A stretch of DNA of 64,000 bases, taken from assembly GCA_905216145.1 (NCBI GenBank), contig CAJMST010000010.1:1-64000 (forward strand), written 5' to 3'. The stretch comes from an uncultured bacterium. Lineage in GTDB: Bacteria > Actinomycetota > Coriobacteriia > Coriobacteriales > Coriobacteriaceae. Within the stretch, counting starts at the first letter, position 1. Every line of letters begins with the position of its first letter. The notes below the pieces were generated by a model. It saw only the letters and a list, made by a program, of their open reading frames with translations. It had not been told where the DNA came from and searched no databases. A program made the translations under genes and the position numbers. Positions 25,198-34,728 of this stretch are shown piece after piece.

Positions 25198-25806
25198 ATG
25201 GGAACCAATAAATCACACGTCAATGAAAACTATCAACACTCCTGCAACAGCACTAAATTCAAACTCGAGGGTTATCGAGCCCCTCTATCAGATTGCTTTA
25301 CGCCAGACGAGCTATCAGAGCTATTTCGGTTCTACGTTTTGCAAGCACCCATCGCAAAAGATAAGACCGCTTTGTCGACGCAGCGAACGTTGACGTCTTT
25401 AGGTTGGAACGGACCCTCCATCAAGATACTAGAGAGAAAGCTATTAAAGGAGTCCGGGATAACCTCTTTCATTTTCATAGGAAGCCAGACCATTGATGGA
25501 ACTCTGGAGAACATGGCCCTAGATAAAGAAATATGCGCCGAACACCCAAGAGCGGTCCTACACAAGGATGTCAAACTAACGCTCCGAGAGGACAACTCCA
25601 TCGAGCGCCGCAGCGGTGATGAAAACAGAATGCAGTGCCTATTTCGCCATCTTCGAAATGGGATTGCACACGGACAGACATATCTGTTTCCAACCGGTTT
25701 GGTGCTAATCGAAGATCGCGACGGCAAAAGAATTACTGCCCGGATTCTCATTCGCAAAGAAACGCTTCTTGCATGGATATATATCGTTGAAAAGAAAGAG
25801 GTCTAG
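25198..25806 (+). CDS. HEPN-like protein, unknown family
   Basis: The 202-residue soluble protein is not recognised as a whole. Near residue 155 it has FRHLRNGIAHGQTY, which fits the R-x4-H pattern (RNGIAH) of HEPN-type RNases and abortive-infection proteins. The rest is mixed helix and strand with no signal peptide or transmembrane part. AGGAAG six bases before the ATG sets the start, 12 bases after the membrane gene. If the HEPN reading is right it could be the toxic effector of the set, but one short motif is thin evidence. Confidence 0.7.
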   Translation: MGTNKSHVNENYQHSCNSTKFKLEGYRAPLSDCFTPDELSELFRFYVLQAPIAKDKTALSTQRTLTSLGWNGPSIKILERKLLKESGITSFIFIGSQTIDGTLENMALDKEICAEHPRAVLHKDVKLTLREDNSIERRSGDENRMQCLFRHLRNGIAHGQTYLFPTGLVLIEDRDGKRITARILIRKETLLAWIYIVEKKEV

Positions 25807-25810
25807 CTTC

Positions 25811-27283
25811 ATGAAAGCCCTGAAATGTGAACTTTGCGGCGGTACCGAAATCGTCAAAGATGGGGATTTCTTCGTCTGTCAAAACTGCGGTATGAAATAT
25901 ACGCTCGAGTCCGCAAAGAAAATGATGGTTGAAGGCGTTGTTCAAATCGAAGGCACGGTGAAAACAGACAAGACGGCCGATGCAGAAAGGCTGCCCACGT
26001 TGGCCAAAACTGCATGCAAAACCAGAAACTTCTGCGAAGCCGAACGATATGCGAACAAGGTGTTAGAGATTGATTTGGACAACATTGATGCTTGGGCAAT
26101 TAAGTCAATAGCAATCGACTGGCAACTGACAATTAAAAACAATCGCCTTCGCGAATCTTCGGACTGTTTTCTCAAAACCTTTCAACTGCTTCCAAATGAA
26201 GTAAAAACCTGTGAAGGCCTAATTCATGCGTGGAGCGTCATCAAAAGTCTAAAACTGCACCTCGATGATATTATCGAAGCAGTTAGCTCCTTGTATGCCA
26301 AGCCAATAATCAACACACCATCAGATGATAATCTCGCGTTGATTGCAGGCACGCTGGCATCCCATCTCGAAATAAGAAAAAGCCAATGGGAAGCAATCGG
26401 CAAACTTTCCTTTACTTTTTGCAAAGCAAAGAAAGAAATGCTCAAGTCTCCGGATATTTCCGACAGCCAACGCCACGCTTTAAATGATACAGACATGGAG
26501 AAGTACCTCTTTACTGAAGAGATACCACGAATGTATTTTACGGCAGCAAACATCATCGACAGCTCTGTAGTAGACGGTGTAACCAAATGGCGAGACAAGT
26601 GGGAAAACAACAACATTTTTGATTACTTTCTTGACGGCAGCGGCGTCGACCGGTCCGCAGAAGAGGACGCTTTCGACATGTGCACGCTCGTATACAATCG
26701 ATATGAATTAGCGTTGAGAACCGCGATTAAATTCTTAGAGACAGAGACTGAGGGCCATTCGATTACAGGTCTTATCTTGGCACCCGAGTTATTGTTCAAT
26801 GTGTGGTCAAACTTATGTGTAATTGAAGAGTTGAACATAGGACATAAAACCTATACGAGAGCCCACGGCGCATATGTGTCAAATAGCGTGAAGGAAGGCT
26901 TTTCACTAAATGCCGAGGCGATCACGTTACGAAAGGAACGCCTCAAAGAGGACATGGCAAAGCGTGACGAATACGACTCCGAGAAGAAGAAGGAACGTGA
27001 GCGCGCTGAAAAAGAAGCAGAGCTCCAAGCCAAATACTGGTTAGATAATCCTGTTAAAAAGACGCAAAAACAAGCGCTCGAAGATGAATTTGACCGGCTG
27101 GGGAACGAACTTCGAGAGCTTAAGAGCAGACGTTCCTTTTTCAGCCCGTTCGAATTCAAGGCAAAACGAGAATGTGATGCAAAAATCGAACAGGCTCGCG
27201 AGCGCAGGCGGGAAATCAAGAACTCTCTGAAGGCCTTAGACGATGAACTCCTGGCGTATGTGACAAACGAAATTGAATCATAG
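25811..27283 (+). CDS. zinc-ribbon protein with helical repeats and a coiled-coil tail
   Basis: The 490-residue protein opens with a TFIIB-like zinc ribbon (CELCGGTEIV, FFVCQNCGMKY). It then has TPR-like helices (CEAERYANKVLEIDLDN), a long unassigned helical middle, and a charged coiled coil near the C-terminus (about residues 375-490, rich in KKERERAEKEAEL). AGAGG nine bases before the ATG at 25811 supports this start, four bases after the HEPN-like stop. The zinc-ribbon start is shared with proteins such as YdjG that accompany SPFH proteins. Last gene of the set. Confidence 0.78.
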   Translation: MKALKCELCGGTEIVKDGDFFVCQNCGMKYTLESAKKMMVEGVVQIEGTVKTDKTADAERLPTLAKTACKTRNFCEAERYANKVLEIDLDNIDAWAIKSIAIDWQLTIKNNRLRESSDCFLKTFQLLPNEVKTCEGLIHAWSVIKSLKLHLDDIIEAVSSLYAKPIINTPSDDNLALIAGTLASHLEIRKSQWEAIGKLSFTFCKAKKEMLKSPDISDSQRHALNDTDMEKYLFTEEIPRMYFTAANIIDSSVVDGVTKWRDKWENNNIFDYFLDGSGVDRSAEEDAFDMCTLVYNRYELALRTAIKFLETETEGHSITGLILAPELLFNVWSNLCVIEELNIGHKTYTRAHGAYVSNSVKEGFSLNAEAITLRKERLKEDMAKRDEYDSEKKKERERAEKEAELQAKYWLDNPVKKTQKQALEDEFDRLGNELRELKSRRSFFSPFEFKAKRECDAKIEQARERRREIKNSLKALDDELLAYVTNEIES

Positions 27284-27410
27284 CTTTCACCGCTTGCCGC
27301 AACAGTCCATTGGCAACCTCAAAGGCGCCTCAATGGGATAAGAGCGATTTCACACCATGGAGGAATGGCGGGCAAACGCTCGGAGTGTTCATTTGTCTGA
27401 TAACCGATGT

Positions 27411-28652
27411 TCACTCTAGCCCGAGCAGATTAAGTCCCGCCACCGTCATCTTGCACACGAGCGGCCTTGCGGACACTTTTTCTAAATATCCGGCAGCGAT
27501 TAGGCTCGACAATGACCTACTCGCTGTCGGCTTTGTCACATCGAGATAGCCCGACACACCATCAAGCGTAGATTCGCCAAAGGCACCGAAGATATGCATC
27601 TGTGCCGCATAAAACAGAATATCTTTTGCCCTTTCGGTAAACGTATCGTCGAGCTCATCGATCGCCCGCTTGAGATCATCGAGTTGTACGCGCTTTTCGG
27701 CCAAATCGCTCAGAACGGCATCTTGCGCTTGCTCGACCAAATCAAGAATCATTGCAACAAACGGAGTAGCCTCGCTACCGTTAAGGGGCCTCTCCACCAC
27801 GTCAAACGCCTTGTAATATGCGGTTTTATTCTCAGCAATCGTCCTAGAGAGCGACAACACCGTAGGCTGCGACAACGTCTCGTTCAGGCTCAACGCGAGA
27901 AGGTACCTCCCCGTTCTCCCGTTACCGTCATAGAAGGGGTGAATATACTCAAAGAGAAAATGGCAGATTGAGGCTGCATAGAGGCTTGGGACATCTTCGC
28001 GATTGCCCAACTCTATCATCTTGCCAAGGAGGTCAATGATTTCGGGCTCCGAGGAAACACCCTGATGGAGAATCTTGCCCCGACTGTTCTCAATCACAAC
28101 GGGACCCAAACGGAACATCTTGCCATCCGGACGGTCCTTCGGGTCAAGCACGCCCTTAGTGACGGCATCGAAAATCTCGCGGATATCCTCGGGTTTGCCG
28201 GGACGACTTGAACCATCCACCAGCTGAAGGTAGAGGCGAGCGAATTCAATAAAAGGAGTGTGCTCCTTTTCGGCGGCACCGCAAAGTTCAGCCGCAGCAT
28301 CCTCCGCAGACTCCAGCGCCGCTTCAATCTGGCGCCGCGTGCTGTGCACACCCTCCATCTCGTTGCTGAAAACAACCTCCTCAAGCACCAGCGAACGAAT
28401 CGAGGCCCCCAAAGCCACATAAGGCAAGCTGTTCCACAGGTTGGAAATCTTTCGCTCTTTTCTGAGGATCCGCTCGCTAGCAACGGACAGGTTCAAAGGA
28501 ACACAAGCGAACAGTTCACCATGCTCAAGGTGAATTCCAGTCCGCACCGTGCCGTCGGCAGTAAGGCGCTCGCGCAGCAGCTCGTCATGGCAAGCATAAC
28601 GATCGGAGCTTGGATCTGCATAAAAGAGTTTTTCGAGCGTCTTGTACGCCAT
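27411..28652 (-). CDS. Fic-domain AMPylation enzyme with winged-helix tail
   Basis: The 413-residue protein has the complete Fic motif HPFYDGNGRTGR, so the catalytic His and phosphate-binding residues are present. An inhibitory-helix motif of the (S/T)xxxE(G/N) type is seen as SNEMEG ahead of the Fic core, which marks a self-inhibited class II Fic. The C-terminus (KPTASRSLSSLIAAGYLEKV) looks like a winged helix. Such proteins transfer AMP to Ser/Thr/Tyr targets. AAGGAG lies 10 bases before the ATG. It is convergent with the FHA-SPFH operon, at the right end of the low-GC island, after an AT-rich promoter region (28653-28811). Confidence 0.9.
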   Translation of the reverse strand: MAYKTLEKLFYADPSSDRYACHDELLRERLTADGTVRTGIHLEHGELFACVPLNLSVASERILRKERKISNLWNSLPYVALGASIRSLVLEEVVFSNEMEGVHSTRRQIEAALESAEDAAAELCGAAEKEHTPFIEFARLYLQLVDGSSRPGKPEDIREIFDAVTKGVLDPKDRPDGKMFRLGPVVIENSRGKILHQGVSSEPEIIDLLGKMIELGNREDVPSLYAASICHFLFEYIHPFYDGNGRTGRYLLALSLNETLSQPTVLSLSRTIAENKTAYYKAFDVVERPLNGSEATPFVAMILDLVEQAQDAVLSDLAEKRVQLDDLKRAIDELDDTFTERAKDILFYAAQMHIFGAFGESTLDGVSGYLDVTKPTASRSLSSLIAAGYLEKVSARPLVCKMTVAGLNLLGLE

Positions 28653-28811
28653 CGCTTCATCGCTCCTTTGAAATCAAATAGCTAAATCGTCTTTCATTAT
28701 TTCGAATATATCCGATATTTGCAATTAAGACTCAAGAAATGCATTGTCTAATTTCAGAATTTGAAGTATTGGCAATTAATGTTTCCTAATCTACATAGCG
28801 AGCTAATTTCA
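28653..28811 (-). promoter_or_regulatory. AT-rich promoter region of the Fic gene
   Basis: This stretch is strongly A/T rich compared with the surrounding genome. On the minus strand several pairs are possible, for example TTGAGT and TATATT about 19 bases apart. I cannot choose one. No gene is visible here. Confidence 0.35.
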
Positions 28812-29121
28812 AGCCTCAGCAGAGCTTTATGCAAGAGGCGCTGCCTGCATCAACCGCAGGCAGCGCGCTTTCTCTTGTTATGAAAGGGAAACTATGTCCC
28901 AGTATTTCGGATCAGAACGGGGCACGGTTTTCCCCAGGACCTCCTTGCGGAAACTGCGTCCCGTTTTGAACGCCGATTCTGGGATACCGTTTCCGCAACG
29001 GGTCTCTCGCGGAAACTGCATCCCACTCTGAGCGCCCATTCCGGGACACAGTTTCCCAACGGCCCCCGTTTCGGAAACCACATCCCGTTCCGAGCCTTCA
29101 AAGCGGGACGCGGCTTCCCCG
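28812..29121 (+). repeat. intergenic element copy B: hairpin plus four palindromic units
   Basis: This copy is related to 22009-22269 in the same orientation. It has the shared left end AAGCCTCAGC, a perfect 11-bp hairpin (28838-28848 with 28856-28866) followed by TTTCTCTTGTT, and four palindromic units at 28886-28935, 28947-28996, 29009-29057 and 29072-29121 (period 61-63). Unit 2 differs from unit 2 of copy A at one base of 50. No gene on the plus strand feeds into its terminator-like hairpin. It lies between the Fic start and the antiporter stop. Confidence 0.8.
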
Positions 29122-29133
29122 AGAGAGTATCGA

Positions 29134-30696
29134 CTACTTGCCGTCGTCGTCCTCGGCTTCTTCTCTTGCATAGAGCTCCAACATGCGGCGGCGGTATTCG
29201 CGCACGGCGAGCTTGGCGCGCTCCAGACGGCGGCGCTCGCGTGGGGTCAGCTCGGATGGGTCGACCTCGTCTCCATAGGTCTTATCGGCAAGCAGGTGCG
29301 CCGCGTCCACGATGCGGGCATCGATGTGGCCGCTCGCCGCCTCGGCGGAAAGACGCTCGGCAATCGTATCGAGCGTAGGCAGGCCCTCGAATACGCGACC
29401 ATGTCCATGCGAGGTCAGCAGCTCGTGCTCGCGTGCGAGCAGGCTCGCCAAATCGTGATGGGCGCGAAGGATGTCGAGCGCATCGGATGGATGCTCGGCA
29501 ACCTCTGCCACGGCGGCGACCGGCGCGGCGTCGACCACGCGGTAGAAGAGCTGCGCGAGCAATGGCATCAAGAACACCGTGATGGCACCGGCGGCAACCA
29601 TGACCGACGCAATATCTTGCGACAGCGCGCCCGCGTTGACGGCAACGCTCGTCACGGCAACGATGATCGGCAGCGCCGTGGTGCAGTAGAGCGCCACGGT
29701 AATGCGGCCATACGCCGACACATCGCGCGTCGCAGGACAAATACCCATAGAGATGAGGATGGGCACGGCGCGAATAATCAGCAACGCCGCGATAAATCCC
29801 GCGAGCAAGCCCGGGCGCGACGCCACGGCCGTCAGGTCGATCTTTGCGCCCGACACGGTAAAGAACACCGGGATCAAAAAGCCGTAGGCCAGGCCGTCGA
29901 GCTTGGTCTCGAGCGTATGGTTGCCCTCGGGGATGATATAGCGCAGGACAAAGCCGGCGGCAAAAGAACCCAACACGATGTCGAGATCAAAGACAGCCGA
30001 GAATGCCACGAGCGTGACCAGGATGAGCACCGTCAGGCGCACGAAGGTCTGCGACGTGGTATCGGCGCGCTCCTCAACAAACGCAAAGAAGCGGCTGCCG
30101 ACGCGCTTGGAGCGGCTCGGGACCACGGCCAGCAACACGCAAACCACCGCAAACAAGCCAAGGATAACGAGCGTTTGGATGCCAGTGCGGGCAGACAACA
30201 GCACCGACATGGCGAGCACGGGACCGAGCTCGCCCCAAGTGCCATACGCGAGAATCGAGTCGCCCACGCGCGTGCCGGTGAGCGAGCGCTCACGCATAAT
30301 GGGCACGAGCGTACCGAGCGCCGTCGAAGTGAGGGCAAGCGTCACGGCGATACCGTCGAAATGACTGACTGAGAACCACGGGGTAAAGCGCACGGCAAGC
30401 CAGGCGATACCAAACGTGACGACCCACGTCGCCAAGCCGTAGCGCCCCTCGACGCCCGTGATGCTCTTGGGGTCGATCTCAAAGCCGGCAAGCAGGAACA
30501 AAAAGGCCAGGCCCAGCTCGGACACAAGCGAGACCTCAGCATCTACATGGATGACGCCGAGCATATGGGGTCCCAGCACCGCGCCGAGCACGAGCAAAAA
30601 GACCGTCTCGGGAACGGGTTTTCCGGGAATCGCCGAGGCGATAAAAGGACTCGCAAAGGCCACGAGTGCGATGATGGCGAGCGAAACGAATGCCAT
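29134..30696 (-). CDS. CPA2-family cation:proton antiporter
   Basis: The 520-residue protein has about 12 hydrophobic segments of the Na+/H+ exchanger (KefB-like) fold, starting SLAIIALVAFASPFIASAIPG split around PVPETVFLLVLGAVLGP. It carries ELGLAFLFLLAGFEID, the conserved acidic transport region of CPA2. The C-terminal 130 residues are soluble and helical, with no TrkA-N nucleotide-binding motif, unlike KefB/KefC. It would exchange K+ or Na+ for protons across the membrane. AGAAAGG precedes the ATG by six bases. It appears monocistronic. Confidence 0.88.
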   Translation of the reverse strand: MAFVSLAIIALVAFASPFIASAIPGKPVPETVFLLVLGAVLGPHMLGVIHVDAEVSLVSELGLAFLFLLAGFEIDPKSITGVEGRYGLATWVVTFGIAWLAVRFTPWFSVSHFDGIAVTLALTSTALGTLVPIMRERSLTGTRVGDSILAYGTWGELGPVLAMSVLLSARTGIQTLVILGLFAVVCVLLAVVPSRSKRVGSRFFAFVEERADTTSQTFVRLTVLILVTLVAFSAVFDLDIVLGSFAAGFVLRYIIPEGNHTLETKLDGLAYGFLIPVFFTVSGAKIDLTAVASRPGLLAGFIAALLIIRAVPILISMGICPATRDVSAYGRITVALYCTTALPIIVAVTSVAVNAGALSQDIASVMVAAGAITVFLMPLLAQLFYRVVDAAPVAAVAEVAEHPSDALDILRAHHDLASLLAREHELLTSHGHGRVFEGLPTLDTIAERLSAEAASGHIDARIVDAAHLLADKTYGDEVDPSELTPRERRRLERAKLAVREYRRRMLELYAREEAEDDDGK

Positions 30697-30880
30697 GTGA
30701 TGCCTTTCTCTTGTTTGCGCTTCACTGTAGCACCCTCGCCGTCCTCAACGCGCCGCGAGCTGTCGTATCATAGTGAGGTTTACAAACATGTGGCTCAAGG
30801 CGACCGCAGGACAGACCCCGCAAACCGACCGCTGCCGCATACCGTACCGTACGCCCAACCGATCAGGAAGGCAGGAACCA

Positions 30881-33800
30881 ATGGTCTCTCGTATCTACGT
30901 GGAGAAGAAACCCGGGTTCGACGTCGAGGCTCAGCAGCTCAAGGGCGAGCTGACCGAAATTCTCGGCATCAAGGGCATCGAGGCCCTGAGGATCATCAAC
31001 CGCTACGACGTCGAGGGCATCGACGAGGAGCTTTTCCGCTCCTGCGTGCCGACCGTCTTTAGCGAGCCCCAGGTCGATGTGACCTACGACGAGCTCCCCG
31101 CAAGCGATGGCGCCGTCTTTGCCGTCGAATTCCTGCCTGGCCAGTTTGACCAGCGCGCCGACTCCGCCAGCGAGTGCGTGCAGCTCATCAGCCAGGGCGA
31201 GCGCCCCGCCGTGCGCTCCGCCAAGGTCTATATGATCTTGGGCGCCCTGGACGAAGCCGCCATCGAAGCCATCAAGCACTACGTGGTGAACCCCGTCGAA
31301 GCGCGCATCGCCTCGCTCGACCTGCCCGAAACGCTGTACATGAAGACACCCGAGCCGCAGCCTGTCGAAGTGCTCGACGGTTTCCGCGAGCTCGACGAGG
31401 CCGGCCTTGCCGCCTTTATCGCCGAGCGCGGCCTTGCCATGGACGAGGCGGACATCGCCTTCTGCCAGCAGTACTTCCGCGATGAGGACCGCGACCCCAC
31501 CATCACCGAAATCCGCGTGATCGACACCTACTGGTCCGATCACTGCCGTCACACCACCTTCGGCACCGTCCTGGACGACGTGACGATCGACGACGCCGTG
31601 GTGCAGCAGGCCTTCGACCGCTACATGGAGATGCGCCACGAGCTCGGTCGCGACGCCAAGCCCGTCTGCCTCATGGACATGGGCACCATCGGCGCCAAGT
31701 ACCTTAAGAAGACCGGCGTCATGACCGATGTCGATGAGTCCGAGGAGATCAACGCCTGCACCGTCAAGGTGAAGGTCGATGTCGACGGCGAGGACCAGGA
31801 CTGGCTGTTCCTGTTTAAGAACGAGACCCACAACCACCCGACCGAGATCGAGCCCTTCGGCGGTGCCGCCACCTGCGTGGGCGGCGCCATCCGCGACCCG
31901 CTCTCGGGCCGCAGCTACGTGTACCAGGCCATGCGTGTCACCGGCGCCGGCGACCCCACCGTCCCCGTGTCCGAGACGCTCGAGGGCAAGCTGCCGCAGC
32001 GCAAGCTCGTAACCACCGCTGCCGCCGGCTACTCCAGCTACGGCAACCAGATCGGCCTTGCCACCGGCCAGGTCAACGAGCTCTATCACCCCGGCTACGT
32101 GGCCAAGCGCATGGAGGTCGGCGCCGTCGTGGGCGCTACCCCGGCAAACCACGTGCGCCGCGAGTGCCCCGCCCCCACCGACAAGATCATCCTGCTGGGC
32201 GGCCGCACCGGCCGTGACGGCATCGGCGGTGCCACCGGCTCCTCCAAGACCCAGAACACCGAGTCCATCGAGACCTCGGGTGCCGAGGTCCAGAAGGGCA
32301 ACGCCCCGGTCGAGCGCAAGCTGCAGCGCCTCTTCCGCCGCGGCGACGCCTGCCGCCTGATCAAGCGTTGCAACGACTTTGGCGCCGGCGGCGTCTCGGT
32401 CGCCGTGGGCGAGCTTGCCGACGGCCTGTATGTCGACCTGGACACCGTGACCAAGAAGTACGACGGCCTGGACGGCACCGAGCTCGCTATCTCTGAGTCC
32501 CAGGAGCGCATGGCCTGCGCCGTCGCCGACGGTGACGTCGAGGAGTTCATGGGCTACGCCGCCGAGGAAAACCTGGAGGCGACCGTTATCGCCGAGGTTA
32601 CCGCCGAGCCGCGCATGCGCATGGCCTGGAACGGTGTCGCCATCGTCGACCTATCCCGCGAGTTCCTCAACTCCAACGGCGCGCCCAAGCACCAGGTCGC
32701 CCACGTGTGCGCCCGCAGCGTGTGGCAGCCCAGCTGGGCCGGCACCACGCTTGCCGAGCGCATGACCTCGCTTGTCACCGACCTCAACGTTGCCTCCAAC
32801 AAGGGCCTTTCCGAGCGCTTCGACTCCACCATCGGTGCCGCAACCGTGCTTATGCCCTTTGGCGGCAAGACGCAGCTCACCCCGAGCTCGGCCATGGTCG
32901 CCAAGTTCCCCGTGGACGGCGAGACCACCACGGCAAGCGCCATGGCATGGGGCTTCAACCCCTACCTGATGGAAGCCGACCAGTTTGCTGGCGCCTACCT
33001 GTCCGTGGTCGAGTCCATCGCCAAGCTCGTGGCTGCCGGCTTTGAGCACAAGCGCGCCTATCTCTCCTTCCAGGAGTACTTCGAGCGCCTGCGCACCGAG
33101 GCCGAGCGCTGGGGCAAGCCCACGGCAGCCGTCCTGGGCGCCCTTATGGCCCAGGTCGACCTGGGTGCCGGTGCCATCGGCGGCAAGGATTCCATGAGCG
33201 GCTCGTTTGAGGACGAGGCCGGCGAGCTCAACGTTCCGCCGACTCTGATCAGCTTCGCTGTGGCCGTGGGCCGCGCGGCGCGCGCCGTCTCCCCTGAGTT
33301 CAAGGGCCTGACGCACCGCGTCGTCCGCATCGCCCCCGCCACCTACGGCGAGGACTACCGCCCCGACGCCCAGCAGCTGCTCGCCGCGTTTGACGCCGTC
33401 GAGGCGCTCACTGCTACCGGCGACGCCCTGGCTGTCTCCACGCCCGGCTACGGCTGCGGCGCCGAGAGCCTCTTTAAGATGTGTGTCGGCAACCAGATCG
33501 GTATCGAGCTTGCCGAGGATGTGGACGTGGAGAGCCTCTTCACCCCGCTCTACGGCAGCTTTATCGTTGAGCTCGCCGAGGACGCCGAGCTGCCCGAGGT
33601 CGCCGATGGCGTTGTCGTCGAGCCCCTGGGCACCACCGTCGAGGGCTATGTCATCGACACCGGCTCCGAGGTCATCGAGCTCGCTGAGCTCCAAGAGGCC
33701 TGGGAGGGCGGCATCGAGGGTGTCTTCGCCTACCGCAGCGCCGGCGAGACCCCCGAGGTCGAGACCATCGACTTCCGCGCCAAGGACATCCACGTGTACG

Positions 33801-34627
33801 GCGGTGCCAAGATCGCCCGCCCGCGCGTGATCATCCCCGTGTTCCCCGGCAACAACTGCGAGTACGACAGCGCCCGCGCCTTCCGTGCCGCCGGTGCCGA
33901 GGCCGACACCTTCGTGATCAACAACCTCACGCCCGAGGCCGTCGCCGAGAGCACCCACGAGCTTGCCCGCCGCATCCGTGCAAGCCAGATCGTCATGATC
34001 CCCGGCGGCTTCTCGGGCGGCGACGAGCCCGACGGCTCTGCCAAGTTCATCACGGCGTTCTTCCGCGCTCCCGAGGTCACCGAGGCAGTCCGCGACCTGC
34101 TCAAGGCCCGCGACGGCCTGATGCTGGGCATCTGCAACGGCTTCCAGGCCCTGGTCAAGCTCGGCCTGGTGCCCTACGGCGACATCGTCGACGCCACGCC
34201 CGATGCGCCCACGCTGACGTTCAACACCATCGGTCGCCATCAGAGCCGCCTGGTGCGCACCCGTATCTCGTCCAACCTGTCCCCGTGGCTGTCGCAGTGC
34301 AGCCTGGACGACCCCTACACCGTCGCCATCAGCCACGGCGAGGGCCGCTTTGTCGCCAACGACGAGGTACTCGCCCAGCTGATCGCCAACGGCCAGGTCG
34401 CTACGCAGTACGTGGGCGAGGACGGCAAGCCCAGCATGGATCTTTCCGTCAACCCCAACGGCTCCGCACTCGCCATCGAGGGCATCACGAGCCCCGACGG
34501 CCGCGTCCTGGGCAAGATGGGCCATGCCGAGCGTCGCGGCGACAACCTGTACCGCAACGTGCCCGAGCATGTCCCCGGCGACAAGTTCATGCCGATCTTT
34601 GAGAGCGGCGTAGCCTACTTCGCTTAA
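30881..34627 (+). CDS. purL: phosphoribosylformylglycinamidine synthase (single chain)
   Basis: The 1,248-residue enzyme converts FGAR, glutamine and ATP to FGAM in purine synthesis. It has the synthetase signature TYWSDHCRHTTFG, FKNETHNHPTEIEPFGGAATC (in two parts), NDFGAGGVSVAVGEL, and a C-terminal class I glutaminase: PVFPGNNCEYDS, IPGGFSGGDEPDG, the nucleophile Cys in GICNGFQALV and a His in SHGEGRF. Large one-chain PurL proteins occur in clostridia and Coriobacteria as well as proteobacteria. Start: the ATG at 30881 after AGGAAGGCAGGA; a GTG 108 bases upstream lacks family similarity. Codon choice is extremely biased, suggesting high expression. Confidence 0.96.
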   Translation: MVSRIYVEKKPGFDVEAQQLKGELTEILGIKGIEALRIINRYDVEGIDEELFRSCVPTVFSEPQVDVTYDELPASDGAVFAVEFLPGQFDQRADSASECVQLISQGERPAVRSAKVYMILGALDEAAIEAIKHYVVNPVEARIASLDLPETLYMKTPEPQPVEVLDGFRELDEAGLAAFIAERGLAMDEADIAFCQQYFRDEDRDPTITEIRVIDTYWSDHCRHTTFGTVLDDVTIDDAVVQQAFDRYMEMRHELGRDAKPVCLMDMGTIGAKYLKKTGVMTDVDESEEINACTVKVKVDVDGEDQDWLFLFKNETHNHPTEIEPFGGAATCVGGAIRDPLSGRSYVYQAMRVTGAGDPTVPVSETLEGKLPQRKLVTTAAAGYSSYGNQIGLATGQVNELYHPGYVAKRMEVGAVVGATPANHVRRECPAPTDKIILLGGRTGRDGIGGATGSSKTQNTESIETSGAEVQKGNAPVERKLQRLFRRGDACRLIKRCNDFGAGGVSVAVGELADGLYVDLDTVTKKYDGLDGTELAISESQERMACAVADGDVEEFMGYAAEENLEATVIAEVTAEPRMRMAWNGVAIVDLSREFLNSNGAPKHQVAHVCARSVWQPSWAGTTLAERMTSLVTDLNVASNKGLSERFDSTIGAATVLMPFGGKTQLTPSSAMVAKFPVDGETTTASAMAWGFNPYLMEADQFAGAYLSVVESIAKLVAAGFEHKRAYLSFQEYFERLRTEAERWGKPTAAVLGALMAQVDLGAGAIGGKDSMSGSFEDEAGELNVPPTLISFAVAVGRAARAVSPEFKGLTHRVVRIAPATYGEDYRPDAQQLLAAFDAVEALTATGDALAVSTPGYGCGAESLFKMCVGNQIGIELAEDVDVESLFTPLYGSFIVELAEDAELPEVADGVVVEPLGTTVEGYVIDTGSEVIELAELQEAWEGGIEGVFAYRSAGETPEVETIDFRAKDIHVYGGAKIARPRVIIPVFPGNNCEYDSARAFRAAGAEADTFVINNLTPEAVAESTHELARRIRASQIVMIPGGFSGGDEPDGSAKFITAFFRAPEVTEAVRDLLKARDGLMLGICNGFQALVKLGLVPYGDIVDATPDAPTLTFNTIGRHQSRLVRTRISSNLSPWLSQCSLDDPYTVAISHGEGRFVANDEVLAQLIANGQVATQYVGEDGKPSMDLSVNPNGSALAIEGITSPDGRVLGKMGHAERRGDNLYRNVPEHVPGDKFMPIFESGVAYFA

Positions 34628-34664
34628 TACGTTCCCATCGGGTACAATCCCCTCGGGTAACAAC

Positions 34665-34701
34665 ACCCGCCACCGGCACGCCCGGTGGCGGGTTCTTTTT
34701 T
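34665..34701 (+). terminator. terminator of purL
   Basis: A 12-bp stem (ACCCGCCACCGG with CCGGTGGCGGGT) and a short loop are followed by TTCTTTTTT, 37 bases after the purL stop and before the EamA gene. Confidence 0.85.
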
Positions 34702-34728
34702 GCTTCGCGCGTATAGGAGAAGAACATC

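Noticed and set aside
32651..34666. A 671-codon open frame opposite purL
   Set aside because: It is an antisense shadow of the strongly biased purL codons and lacks any recognisable domain.
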